The position numbers were made by a program, and so were the translations under genes. From Pedobacter sp. MC2016-24 (GTDB taxonomy: Bacteria; Bacteroidota; Bacteroidia; Sphingobacteriales; Sphingobacteriaceae), in the NCBI RefSeq assembly GCF_015223055.1, contig NZ_JADFBX010000007.1, positions 124,001-188,000 on the forward strand: a stretch of 64,000 bases of DNA, in the 5' to 3' direction. The notes beneath the pieces were generated by a model. It was not told the DNA's origin, searched no databases, and saw nothing but the letters and a program-made list of their open reading frames with translations. Of this stretch, positions 56,301 to 64,000 are shown in pieces. The stretch's first letter is position 1. Each line of letters opens with the position of its first letter.

Positions 56301-56636
56301 AGAAATCCAGGCGATGTGACCGATATGCCAAGAGCATTATATGGAACAGGCTACAACTGGTTGGGTTCTGATCGCTATGTAGAAGATGCTTCTTTTGTAC
56401 GTTTGAGTTCTGTTACTGTACGGTATAATCTTACTCAGCAATTGCTTAAGCGTTTCAATATGAAAAGTGCCAGTATTTATCTAACTGGACAAAATTTATA
56501 TACCTGGACAAACTATACTGGACAAGACCCTGATGTGACTTCCAGTGGCAGCAGCAGTCCTTTTAAATATGCACAAGACGACGCTTTGACACCCCCTTCA
56601 AAAACTTTCACACTTGGTGTAACCGTTGGATTTTAA
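53334..56636 (+). CDS. SusC-like TonB-dependent transporter
   Basis: 1100 residues, signal peptide ending LYAQQ. Carboxypeptidase-like domain at about 30-115 (VRGKVTDKKDKLGVIGASVIE, LIVSYIGYKTF), plug at about 120-255 with IRIRGTSSINGSAEPLIVLDG, DITVLKDAASTAVWGSRAAN and GVLLINTKRG, then the barrel ending KTFTLGVTVGF. It lies 15 bp after the FAS1 gene and 11 bp before SusD. It is the import channel of the HTCS-linked PUL. The usual calcium-loop-like DINHDGNIDEKDM is present near residue 920. Confidence 0.97.
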   Translation: MKRFLYKSFCLSTFVILLMWHSPSLYAQQIVTVRGKVTDKKDKLGVIGASVIEVDQNKRTITGVSTDINGNFALRVTNTKNQLIVSYIGYKTFQAGVIGDRTTINIILDPSSNDLDEVVLTAKKMVNNGTGLNVAERNSTIASASVSGKALEELAVSSIDQALAGRLSGVDFGTTSGDPGAGMSIRIRGTSSINGSAEPLIVLDGMPYETEIPSDFNFGTADDQGYAQLLNIAPSDIKDITVLKDAASTAVWGSRAANGVLLINTKRGDKGKPIIAYNFKGTMAKQPNPIPFLTGDQYSMLIPEAVMNATGLPLDFLGNGGQNKAFQYDPSDAYYYYNYSNNTNWVDLITRTGYTHDHNISMSGGGDKARYYASVGYLGQTGTTLGTDLSRITTKINLDYIVSSKLRFRTDLTYTHVNNNLNYDKSLRGTAINKMPNMAPFEYDEYGNVTGAYFSPLSNIQGQFSINDKGEIKGTYNPLAMANEGFSHLVGERITPKFNLQYDISKVLFSTFDVQFDINNTKSKTFLPQIATGQPSTQTTVNRASDADGDSYNIQSKINLIYRPFLGEKHNLQGLMSFQTDDTRSAGYSLMTSNTASSELQDPSNPSVTNGVGLYLKSNQSQSRSMGVLLQAQYEFLDRYIINMNGRVDGNSKFSPDNRFGFFPGISTRWRISGESFMKKYTFIDDLSLRLSYGASGKAPKDNYGYFNNYTPFGWSYAGRAAVYPSNIELAMLKWETVVGRNVGFNLWLFNNRIKIDAEIYKNTTKNMFYNDLAIASTSGYSKIDMNIGSMNNNGWEIGINTTPVKTKKLVVGFDFNIARNINSIQSVSEFYPRESAVGLPKIGEYKSFLIEGNPFGSYYGFKYKGVYKDKDATIARDENGREIIGPNGQTVYMRYNYPTIDYMFQPGDAIYEDINHDGNIDEKDMVYLGNSVPKFTGGFGPSITFNGNLKLQAFFSYRYGYDIVNKAKITTTNMYGVSNQSTAVLRRWRNPGDVTDMPRALYGTGYNWLGSDRYVEDASFVRLSSVTVRYNLTQQLLKRFNMKSASIYLTGQNLYTWTNYTGQDPDVTSSGSSSPFKYAQDDALTPPSKTFTLGVTVGF

Positions 56637-56647
56637 ATGATTTTAAC

Positions 56648-58201
56648 ATGAACAGAAAAATAAAACATACGATATTGGTTTTAATTACACTGATTAGTGT
56701 TTTTGGAACTTCCTGTAAAAAATGGCTGGATTTGAAACCCCAGGACGGGTTGATTAGAGAAGAATATTGGCAAACTAAAGAACAATTGGATGCCGCAGTA
56801 ATGGGCTGTTACGCGTCTTTATTGGGGGGAAGTACGGTACCTCTGGCAAAATACCTTTTTATATGGGGAGAGTTAAGAGGCGACATGGTTGTCCCTGGAC
56901 TTGATGTTTCCTCAGAAGGTGATGAAGCGCTGTTAAACGCTAAAATGCGGGATGAGTTTGATATTATACGTACGCAAATAGCGCCTACCAATAGTTTTGT
57001 AAACTGGGAGGCCCTTTACAAAACGATCAACTATTGTAACACCGTGATTAAGTTTGCTCCGGAAGTGATCACGAGAGACAAAACACTATCTCAAACAGTA
57101 TTAAATGCTTATTTAGCTGAGGCACATGCTTTGCGCGGTTTGATGTATTTTTACTTGCTGCGCTCTTTTGGAGAAGTGCCTTTAAAGTTGGAACCTACAT
57201 ACAACGACTCTCAGATTGGCGCAATTGCCAAAAGCAGTCAGGAGCAGGTTTATCAGCAAATCATTACTGATTTAATGTTTGGTGCAGAAAATGGACAGGT
57301 TACCTATGGTAATATGATGGAGGACCGTGGACGTATGACCAAGTTTACTGCCTATGCTGCCCTTGCTGATGCTTATTTGTGGAATGAAGAATATCAAAAA
57401 AGTATAGATGCCTGTAATAAAGTCATTGAATCTGGAAAATATCAATTATTACCGGTAGGCACGCCACAAATCGATTTTTATACGAATGTATATTTGAATG
57501 GCAATTCAGTGGAAAATATTTTTGAATTCCAGTTCGACAATCAAAAGCTAAACCCTTTTGGCGATATGTTTGGTCTTTCTGGGCTGGAGATGCGTGCAGC
57601 CAATTGGATTTCCGAGGGTAATCTTTTTGGTACTGATGCTATAAATTTCGAAAATAGAGATGTTCGTGGAAATAATACTTCGATGTTGGAGGCGAATGGG
57701 ACGATTGTTAAATACATCAATGGAAGAACCAATGCAACTTCGTATACGCATTGGTTTGTATATCGATATGCCGACGTTTTGTTAATGAAGGCAGAAGCTT
57801 TAACCTGGTTGTCACCTGGTAATACGAGTAATGGTGCTGAGGCAATTGCTTTGGTTGGACGGATTAGAAATGCGCGTCATGCCTTGAGTTTTGTAGCGGA
57901 TAAATCTATCGAAGCACCAGATCCTGCAAATACACAGAATATTTCGCAATACATATTCGAAGAGCGTGCACGCGAATTTGCATTTGAAGGTAAGCGTTGG
58001 TATGACATTCTGCGTAACGCCAAACGTAACAATTATGCCAATGAAAAATTATTATTGGATATTGTTTCTGCAAGTGCTGATCCCAGTAAACAACAAACCG
58101 TAATTAACAAATACAAGGATCATAGAAGCCATTATTTTCCAATTTACTCTTATGAGTTGCAGACAAATAAAGCACTAATTCAAAATCCATTTTATCAATA
58201 A
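56648..58201 (+). CDS. SusD/RagB-family lipoprotein
   Basis: 517 residues, lipobox GTSC (Cys23) then KKWLDLKPQDG. SusD hallmarks are AYLAEAHALRGLMYFYLLRSFGEVP, YRYADVLLMKAEALTWL and FEERAREFAFEGKRWYDILR, with a terminal LIQNPFYQ. It is the surface lid of the SusC encoded 11 bp upstream. It is followed by two further FAS1 lipoproteins instead of the DUF4959/DUF4998-type lipoproteins seen in the first PUL. Confidence 0.96.
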   Translation: MNRKIKHTILVLITLISVFGTSCKKWLDLKPQDGLIREEYWQTKEQLDAAVMGCYASLLGGSTVPLAKYLFIWGELRGDMVVPGLDVSSEGDEALLNAKMRDEFDIIRTQIAPTNSFVNWEALYKTINYCNTVIKFAPEVITRDKTLSQTVLNAYLAEAHALRGLMYFYLLRSFGEVPLKLEPTYNDSQIGAIAKSSQEQVYQQIITDLMFGAENGQVTYGNMMEDRGRMTKFTAYAALADAYLWNEEYQKSIDACNKVIESGKYQLLPVGTPQIDFYTNVYLNGNSVENIFEFQFDNQKLNPFGDMFGLSGLEMRAANWISEGNLFGTDAINFENRDVRGNNTSMLEANGTIVKYINGRTNATSYTHWFVYRYADVLLMKAEALTWLSPGNTSNGAEAIALVGRIRNARHALSFVADKSIEAPDPANTQNISQYIFEERAREFAFEGKRWYDILRNAKRNNYANEKLLLDIVSASADPSKQQTVINKYKDHRSHYFPIYSYELQTNKALIQNPFYQ

Positions 58202-58224
58202 ATCGCTAACCAAAAAATAAAGCT

Positions 58225-59970
58225 ATGAAACGGAATGTTACAAAAATGCTGCTCGGGTTATGCAGCGTGTTTATGTGTCTTTTGGCATGCCAAAAAGATA
58301 CCTTGGTTCGGGGTACTTCAAACGCCGTGAACATGACTCAATATTTTAAAAATAATCCTGATAATTTCTCTGAGCTCAGCAAAATTTTAGAACGCTCAGA
58401 AACGGCATCTTTTTTAAATGCTTACGGTTCATATACGATGTTTGCACCTAATAATGCTGCAATTAAAGCTTATTTGCAGGAAAAAGGTAAAAGCAATGTG
58501 GAAGATATTGATGCAGCGGAATGGAAAAGTTTTATTCGACTACATTTGCTGGAAGATTCAATTCCGACATCCAGATTTACCGACGGAAAATTATTTGACC
58601 TGACCATGTATGGACAGTATTTAACAACTTCTTCCGAGAACTCAGGAGGGATCACCAAAATCAGGGTCAACCGTCAGGCTAATATTGTACAACCCAACAT
58701 ATCTGTGGGCAATGGCTTAATTCACAGCATTGATCATATTCTTTCTCCGGCTACATTAAGCGTTGCGCAGACCATAGAAGCAGATCCACAGTATTCAATT
58801 TTTACACAGGCATTGAAAGAAACCGGACTATATGAAAAGTTAAATATTTTGCCTTCGGCAAATCCGGAAGAAAAGAAGAAATGGTTAACTGTAATCCCAG
58901 AAACTGACGATGTATTAAAGGCTGCTGGATTTAGCAATTATGCACAGTTAAAACAGAAATTCTCTAATACAGGTAATCCTAAACTAACTACGGATAGTTT
59001 ACACCTGTTCCTGGACTATCATATTTTATATGATGCCAAATACCTGGCGGATATCATCACTTCGTCGGCGCACAATACACTGGCGCCACTAGAGGTGTTG
59101 ACGTCTAAATTGTCAGGTCAAACTGTATTGATGAACGACGATACTTTTAATGGTATTCATGAGCAAGGATTTTCCTTAGTACGTGATAAAAGTGACATCA
59201 CAGCTACAAATGGTGTAGTGCATCGTGCCTCGGCCCATTTCGCTATTAAATTACGCTCGCCTTTCCGGGTTGATTTTGACGTTTGTGCATTTCCTGAATT
59301 ACTAAAGAATACAGCAGTATATAAAAAGGCCAGTTATGAATTTTCAATAGCTGAGGCCGCGGCGATTTCAGATGTTAAATTTTCCGGACCAGAGAAACAA
59401 TTGATCTATCGTTATGGTAGCGGACAAAGTACTTCAAACACTTCTCATAACAGAGATGTCCTTGTTGTTCCACTAGCTACTGGTGGTGCTTCTGAACGTG
59501 CTGAATGGGTTGAGTTTAGAACCCCATTGTTAATTAAAGGGAAATATAAGGTTTGGGTTGGATATTTCACTCAACAGCAATCTAATCCTACAACAACAAC
59601 AGAAGTTCAGGCTTCAATAGGCTTGGATGGTACTACAGATCGTTCGATTCTATCTAATGGAAGGATTCTAAGTTTTATTGTTAAACGTCCAGGTATCAAT
59701 AAAACATTAAATGGCGTGTCTGTAATAGATACGGTTGCAGAAGAAGCGATAGGATTTAAATCGTACATGGCAGTGACTACTGGTTCTCAGGTTGCAAAAC
59801 TAATGGGGATTGCAGATTTGGCCCAAACAGGTCGTTACTGGCTTAGGTTAAAAGCAATCAACGGAACGCAGACTACCAATAACATTGACATCATTCAATT
59901 TATTCCAATTAATGACGACCAGCAGTATTGGAGATACAATGTAGATGGTTCTAAGATATTGGCGCCCTAA
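58225..59970 (+). CDS. FAS1 lipoprotein with C-terminal beta domain
   Basis: 581 residues, lipobox LLAC (Cys22). FAS1 unit one covers about 35-175 (FSELSKILERSETASFLNAYG, YTMFAPNNAAIKAYLQ, NGLIHSIDHILSP). Unit two covers about 180-355 (YSIFTQALKETGLYEKL, LHLFLDYHILYDAKYLAD, NGVVHRASAHFAI). The last ~220 residues are a beta-rich domain (AEWVEFRTPLLIKGKYKVWVG, TGRYWLRLKAINGTQ) that looks like a jelly-roll carbohydrate-binding fold, by pattern only. The build suggests a cell-surface ligand-binding lipoprotein. The gene is 23 bp after SusD. Confidence 0.88.
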   Translation: MKRNVTKMLLGLCSVFMCLLACQKDTLVRGTSNAVNMTQYFKNNPDNFSELSKILERSETASFLNAYGSYTMFAPNNAAIKAYLQEKGKSNVEDIDAAEWKSFIRLHLLEDSIPTSRFTDGKLFDLTMYGQYLTTSSENSGGITKIRVNRQANIVQPNISVGNGLIHSIDHILSPATLSVAQTIEADPQYSIFTQALKETGLYEKLNILPSANPEEKKKWLTVIPETDDVLKAAGFSNYAQLKQKFSNTGNPKLTTDSLHLFLDYHILYDAKYLADIITSSAHNTLAPLEVLTSKLSGQTVLMNDDTFNGIHEQGFSLVRDKSDITATNGVVHRASAHFAIKLRSPFRVDFDVCAFPELLKNTAVYKKASYEFSIAEAAAISDVKFSGPEKQLIYRYGSGQSTSNTSHNRDVLVVPLATGGASERAEWVEFRTPLLIKGKYKVWVGYFTQQQSNPTTTTEVQASIGLDGTTDRSILSNGRILSFIVKRPGINKTLNGVSVIDTVAEEAIGFKSYMAVTTGSQVAKLMGIADLAQTGRYWLRLKAINGTQTTNNIDIIQFIPINDDQQYWRYNVDGSKILAP

Positions 59971-60019
59971 ATAAGATCAGACAGCTTAAAGATATAGAAA
60001 TATAATACCACCTGAAAAA

Positions 60020-61522
60020 ATGACTAAATTTAAAATAAGATATCTCATTATGGTATTTATGCTGGCCGGCATAACTTTTGCCGGCTGCAAAGATGCATGG
60101 AAAGAACATACTGAACTGAACATAACAAGGCTTGATCAAACTCTTTTTGAACAAATCAGTGCAGATGCGAGCCTAAGTACTTTTACCAGTTATGTAATAA
60201 AAACAGGTTACGATGGTGTGCTAAAATCGTCTAAGGCATTTACGGTATGGGCTCCGGATAATGAGGCCTTAAAAAGTCTCGATGCTGCTATTTTAAATGA
60301 TACAGCAGCATTGAGAAGATTTATTGGGAATTATATAGCTGAGCAGAGTTATTTTTCCACTAATGCGCAACCCAGTCTGGTGATTCGGATGTTAAACGGG
60401 AAAAACACAATTTTCACCAAGACTACTTTTGAACAGGCCAGTATCGTGAAATCGGATGTTTATGTTAAAAATGGGGTTTTGCATGTTATCAATGCGGCAT
60501 CTGCTCCTAAGCAAAATGCCTGGGAGTTTCTGCAAACTTTTACTGCTGCAAGTTCACAAAGAGACTTCATCAAAAGTTTGGAGCATTTGGAATTGGATAC
60601 CAGCAAGGGAGTACTGCTGTATAAAGATCCTGTGACACAAAAAGGAATTTATCAGGAAGGAACCACTTTTAAGGTGTTGAGAAATAGATATTTTCAAGGT
60701 ATTTCCGATATCAGTAGTGAAGACAGCTTAATAACCTATATTATTTTAAATAATACAGCTTTTGATTCGGAGAAAGCTAAACTAGCCACCTATTATAAGC
60801 ATACCAATACCTTATATGCTGATACTCTGACCAAATGGAGTGTAGTTCGGGATTTGGTGGTCAATAAAGTATATAATCCAAGTGAATTGCCTGACTCCAT
60901 GACAACCGTTACAGGAGTGAAGATCCATTTAGATAAAAGTTCCATTCTTGAGACTCGCTTATTGAGTAATGGTATTGCCTATGTGGTAAATAAAATTGGC
61001 TACAAGTTGATGGAAAACAAAATTCCAACTGTAATGATTCAGGGCGAATTTCCTGATTCTCTGCGCGTACCTTCAAATCCGGTAACCCGGATTAAGAAAG
61101 ATCCTTCAGGAAATCGTTTTACTGATTTTCAAACTGGGAGTATCACGTCAAGTCCAAGCCCGCTCTATTATTACAGATATAGGTCTACTGTTAATTCTGT
61201 TAAATATGAAGTATACTGGAGGGCTGTAAATGATATTTTAGCAGCTCCGATAAGCATGAAAGTTGATTTCAATACTGATAGATCATTCGGTAGTACGCTT
61301 TTGCCATTGGTGACATTAGGATATAAGAGTCTGCCCTCACTTATTGGTATGGATCAAACATCACAGCCTTATAAAGATGCATTTAAGGAAGTTTATTTGG
61401 GTACCTATACTGCTCAGCAATATGGAAATCTTTATACTTTCTTAGCTTCTTCACTTGGAGCCGCTAGTGCAACACCGACCGCACTTTCATTAGATTACAT
61501 CAAATTAAAACCAGTTAACTAA
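60020..61522 (+). CDS. FAS1 lipoprotein with C-terminal beta domain, second
   Basis: 500 residues, lipobox FAGC (Cys23) then KDAWKEHTELN. FAS1 unit one covers about 40-165 (LSTFTSYVIKTGYDGVLKS, FTVWAPDNEALKSLD, NGVLHVINAAS). A second, degenerate unit covers about 170-340 (RDFIKSLEHLELDT, ITYIILNNTAFDSEK, NGIAYVVNKIGYKL). The terminal ~150 residues form a beta-rich domain (SVKYEVYWRAVNDIL, SLDYIKLKPVN) similar in place to that of the preceding FAS1 protein. It lies between that gene and another SusC, all in one direction, probably in the same operon. Confidence 0.86.
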   Translation: MTKFKIRYLIMVFMLAGITFAGCKDAWKEHTELNITRLDQTLFEQISADASLSTFTSYVIKTGYDGVLKSSKAFTVWAPDNEALKSLDAAILNDTAALRRFIGNYIAEQSYFSTNAQPSLVIRMLNGKNTIFTKTTFEQASIVKSDVYVKNGVLHVINAASAPKQNAWEFLQTFTAASSQRDFIKSLEHLELDTSKGVLLYKDPVTQKGIYQEGTTFKVLRNRYFQGISDISSEDSLITYIILNNTAFDSEKAKLATYYKHTNTLYADTLTKWSVVRDLVVNKVYNPSELPDSMTTVTGVKIHLDKSSILETRLLSNGIAYVVNKIGYKLMENKIPTVMIQGEFPDSLRVPSNPVTRIKKDPSGNRFTDFQTGSITSSPSPLYYYRYRSTVNSVKYEVYWRAVNDILAAPISMKVDFNTDRSFGSTLLPLVTLGYKSLPSLIGMDQTSQPYKDAFKEVYLGTYTAQQYGNLYTFLASSLGAASATPTALSLDYIKLKPVN

Positions 61523-61538
61523 GCCATAAAATAACCTT

Positions 61539-64000
61539 ATGCATATCTATACAAAAACGGTTACTAAAAGAATTTTACCCTGCTTGCTGTTTCTTGCGCT
61601 CTGTAATTCAGCTATAGCTCAGGAAATCGATTCGGTAAGTACCGTTACTACCACTAAAGTAAAAAGGCCGACAGGTCCGCAGGTAAGCGGTCGTGTAATC
61701 GAAGCCGCAACAAAGAAACCCTTGCCAGGCATAAATGTAACTGTAACAGGCTATTCGGCGGCATTAACCGATGAAAATGGTCGTTTTAAAATTAGCGTGC
61801 CGGATTTTAAATCTGTTCTGGTCATATCTGCTACCGGTTATCAGGCAAAAGAGGTGGCGCTTAAGGGCCGAAAGGAGGTAAATACAGATTTGTTTGAAGA
61901 AAGTTATACCTCTGTATATGATGCTGCTGTCTTGCCATTTGGTTCCGTATTGAAAAACCGTGTTCCTTTTGCTGTATCAACCATCAATACGAATGGTACC
62001 TGGGAGCGTGCGAACGAAACACCAGATTCTTATTTACAAGGAAAAGTAGCGGGACTGGAAGCCATCAGAAGATCAGGTACACCTGACATCGGTGCCGATC
62101 TTTATTTGCGTGGATACAACTCTCTATATGCGGCTAGCCAACCACTTGTTGTAGTAGATGGCGTGATTTACGACATCAATACTTATGGTAGTTCCATCAT
62201 CTCCGGACACCAAACCAACCACTTAGCCAATATTGATATTAAAGATATTGACAACATCACAGTGATTAAAGATGGCGCATCTATGTATGGTACCCGTGGA
62301 GCAAATGGGGTGCTGCTCATCACTACCGGACGTGCAAAAGATGTAGCTACCCGTTTGGATTTTTCTGCATATGGTGGATACAATGGAACTGTCAGTAGTT
62401 TACCAGTCATGCAAGCCGATAACTACCGCATTTTCTTATCCGATTTGTTAATGACCAAGCCTGGCATGACCAATGCGTTGATCAAGGCAGAGCCGTATAT
62501 GAATGACAATCCCAATCCCGGTTATTACAGCTTTCACCAAAATACAAATTGGCAGGATAAAGTAATGAGTAGTGGTATCAGCCAGAATTACTATCTTAAA
62601 GTAACTGGTGGTGATGATATCGCTACCTACTCATTGTCCTTAGGCTACCTGAGTAATGAGGGGATTACTGACAATACGGATTTGACCCGGTATCAAACCA
62701 GGTTTAATGCGAATTTGAATCTTTCTGCTAAATTAAAGGCCCAGGCCAATCTGGCTTTTACACGTAGCGAACAGAATTTAAGAGATCAGGGCCAGGCCTA
62801 TGCAACAAACCCTTTATATCTTGCTTTGGTTAAGGCACCATTTCTTTCTCCTTATGAACTTTCTGAAACCGGAGTACAGTCTCCGAACCTGGCAGATACT
62901 GATATTTTTGGCGTTAGTAATCCCAGCGCTGCAGTACAAAGTGTACAGGCTTTAAACCGGACTTACCGTTTTGCCGGTTCTATTGGATTTAATTATACTT
63001 TTAACAGGTCTTTTAAAGCCAATACCATCATTGGTATTACTTATGATAAAATCAGGGAAAACTACTTTACACCTCAACTGGGTATTGCACCTGTTGTATT
63101 ACCAACTGCTGTTGGGTATAACAAAGTTGCTGCAGGTGTACAGCGCTTGTTTGCCGTAAATACCGATACCTGGGTCTCCTATCAAAAAGATCTAAACCAC
63201 TTTAGTAAATTAAGTGCCAATCTGGGGTTTCGCTTTCAGAGCAGTAGTGCGGAAGTAGATAATGGCACGAGTTACAATACAGCTAGTGATGATTTTGTGA
63301 CCTTAGGAAGTGCACAGAGTACACTTAGAATTGTCGGTGGATCTTTAGGTAAATGGAATTGGTTAAATAACTATTTCAATTTAAACTATGAGGCTTACAG
63401 TAAGTATTTCCTTTCGTTTAACATCGCTGCAGATGCCTCTTCACGTTTTGGCAAGGATATTCCAAACGCATTGAATTTAAATGGTGTAAAAATGGCTGTT
63501 ATGCCATCTTTAGCTGCTTCGTGGTTGGTATCCTCAGAAGATTTTATGGCCAATAACAATTTTGTAGAGAGTTTGAAATTACGTGCCAGTTACGGTTTGA
63601 CAGGTAATGATGACATTGGGAACTATAGTGCCAAAAGTTATTATATATCCCAAGGCTTTTTGGGTAAACAAGGCTTAGTAAGAGGTAATATAGGAAATAC
63701 CGCATTACAATGGGAAACTAATGCAAAATTAAACCTGGGAATAGATGCTTCCTTTTTGAAGGAACGCTTAAACATCAGTGTGGATTTGTATCATAATAAA
63801 ATTTCTGATATGCTCATTTATGAGCCTTTGTTTACTGCCACGGGCTTTAGCTATGCGCTAAGCAACGGGGGTACAATGCGTAATAAAGGTTTGGAGCTGG
63901 CTATTAGTGGCCGACTAATTAATAAACCAGATTTAAAATGGGATATGGGCTTCATTTATAGTCTGAACAGGAATAAGATCAGCAATCTTGGAGGTAATGA
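61539..64000 (+). CDS. SusC-like TonB-dependent transporter, 3' end beyond window
   Basis: The frame opens at ATG 61539 (MHIYTKTVTKRILPCLLFLA, signal peptide ending SAIAQ) and I found no stop in the parts read to the last base, so about 820 residues are visible. Carboxypeptidase-like domain VSGRVIEAATKKPLPGINV, plug with YLQGKVAGLEAIRRSGTPD, LYLRGYNSLYAASQPLVVVDG, DIDNITVIKDGASMYGTRGA and NGVLLITT, then barrel strands up to NRNKISNLGGN. It starts 16 bp after the FAS1 gene. It is the second SusC of this operon; its SusD partner is expected just outside the window. Confidence 0.94.
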   Translation, partial: MHIYTKTVTKRILPCLLFLALCNSAIAQEIDSVSTVTTTKVKRPTGPQVSGRVIEAATKKPLPGINVTVTGYSAALTDENGRFKISVPDFKSVLVISATGYQAKEVALKGRKEVNTDLFEESYTSVYDAAVLPFGSVLKNRVPFAVSTINTNGTWERANETPDSYLQGKVAGLEAIRRSGTPDIGADLYLRGYNSLYAASQPLVVVDGVIYDINTYGSSIISGHQTNHLANIDIKDIDNITVIKDGASMYGTRGANGVLLITTGRAKDVATRLDFSAYGGYNGTVSSLPVMQADNYRIFLSDLLMTKPGMTNALIKAEPYMNDNPNPGYYSFHQNTNWQDKVMSSGISQNYYLKVTGGDDIATYSLSLGYLSNEGITDNTDLTRYQTRFNANLNLSAKLKAQANLAFTRSEQNLRDQGQAYATNPLYLALVKAPFLSPYELSETGVQSPNLADTDIFGVSNPSAAVQSVQALNRTYRFAGSIGFNYTFNRSFKANTIIGITYDKIRENYFTPQLGIAPVVLPTAVGYNKVAAGVQRLFAVNTDTWVSYQKDLNHFSKLSANLGFRFQSSSAEVDNGTSYNTASDDFVTLGSAQSTLRIVGGSLGKWNWLNNYFNLNYEAYSKYFLSFNIAADASSRFGKDIPNALNLNGVKMAVMPSLAASWLVSSEDFMANNNFVESLKLRASYGLTGNDDIGNYSAKSYYISQGFLGKQGLVRGNIGNTALQWETNAKLNLGIDASFLKERLNISVDLYHNKISDMLIYEPLFTATGFSYALSNGGTMRNKGLELAISGRLINKPDLKWDMGFIYSLNRNKISNLGGN

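Noticed and set aside
1..64000. CRISPR arrays, tRNA/rRNA genes, insertion sequences or prophage
   Set aside because: No regularly spaced repeats, cloverleaf-like sequence, transposase or phage gene was recognised on either strand; a dedicated scan (tRNAscan, IS search) could still find a small RNA gene.

Overview
The window comes from a Bacteroidota genome, most likely a Sphingobacteriaceae member close to Pedobacter or Mucilaginibacter (inference). The signs are SusC/SusD pairs, a hybrid two-component system (HTCS), lipoproteins with Cys-Lys-Lys after the lipobox, a type III glutamine synthetase, TAnnTTTG-type promoters, and A-rich leaders with little Shine-Dalgarno signal. No rRNA, tRNA, CRISPR array, insertion sequence or prophage gene was seen. 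It is mostly glycan-uptake territory interrupted by a short housekeeping block.

Region by region. (1) 1-6110: the end of a SusC/SusD cluster with two thioredoxin-fold (TlpA-like) proteins and a small DUF4369-like protein. (2) 6143-9177: an AraC-type regulator, a short-chain dehydrogenase and, on the opposite strand, an unrecognised lipoprotein. A perfect 16-bp inverted repeat lies between the convergent genes. (3) 9443-32279: a polysaccharide utilization locus (PUL). A GntR-type regulator precedes a roughly 20-kb collinear operon: SusC, SusD, two lipoproteins with DUF4959/DUF4998-like and discoidin-like domains, two GH95 enzymes, a divergent GH-D clan enzyme, GH36, a SIAE-type acetylesterase and GH27. 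A convergent sodium:solute symporter follows. All hydrolases look exo-acting on alpha-fucosyl/alpha-L-galactosyl and alpha-galactosyl ends, with one deacetylase. (4) 32329-39413: purM, glnN and a DUF3999/DUF2339 membrane pair, all on the minus strand. (5) 39658-50872: a small HMA-like protein gene, then GH28, a 1134-residue DUF4450-type protein, a second SIAE-type esterase and a 1478-residue HTCS, which suggests pectin. (6) 51039-64000: a second operon of FAS1 lipoprotein, SusC, SusD, two FAS1 lipoproteins and a further SusC cut by the window end.

How they work together (inference). In region 3, SusC/D and the surface lipoproteins import oligosaccharides, periplasmic GH95, GH36, GH27 and the esterase strip them to monosaccharides, the symporter takes these up, and the GntR protein senses an intracellular sugar. 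In regions 5-6 the HTCS senses a pectin-like oligosaccharide in the periplasm and probably switches on the FAS1/SusCD operon next to it. A near-perfect 21-bp tandem repeat sits just upstream of that operon's promoter.

Most worth following: the FAS1-SusC-SusD-FAS1-FAS1-SusC arrangement with its candidate HTCS operator; the alpha-galactose/fucose operon with no endo-enzyme, which would suit a fucogalactan-like or alpha-Gal/alpha-Fuc-capped glycan; a short upstream ORF and an imperfect palindrome in the leader of the region-3 operon; and the divergent GH-D enzyme preceded by a CA dinucleotide tract.
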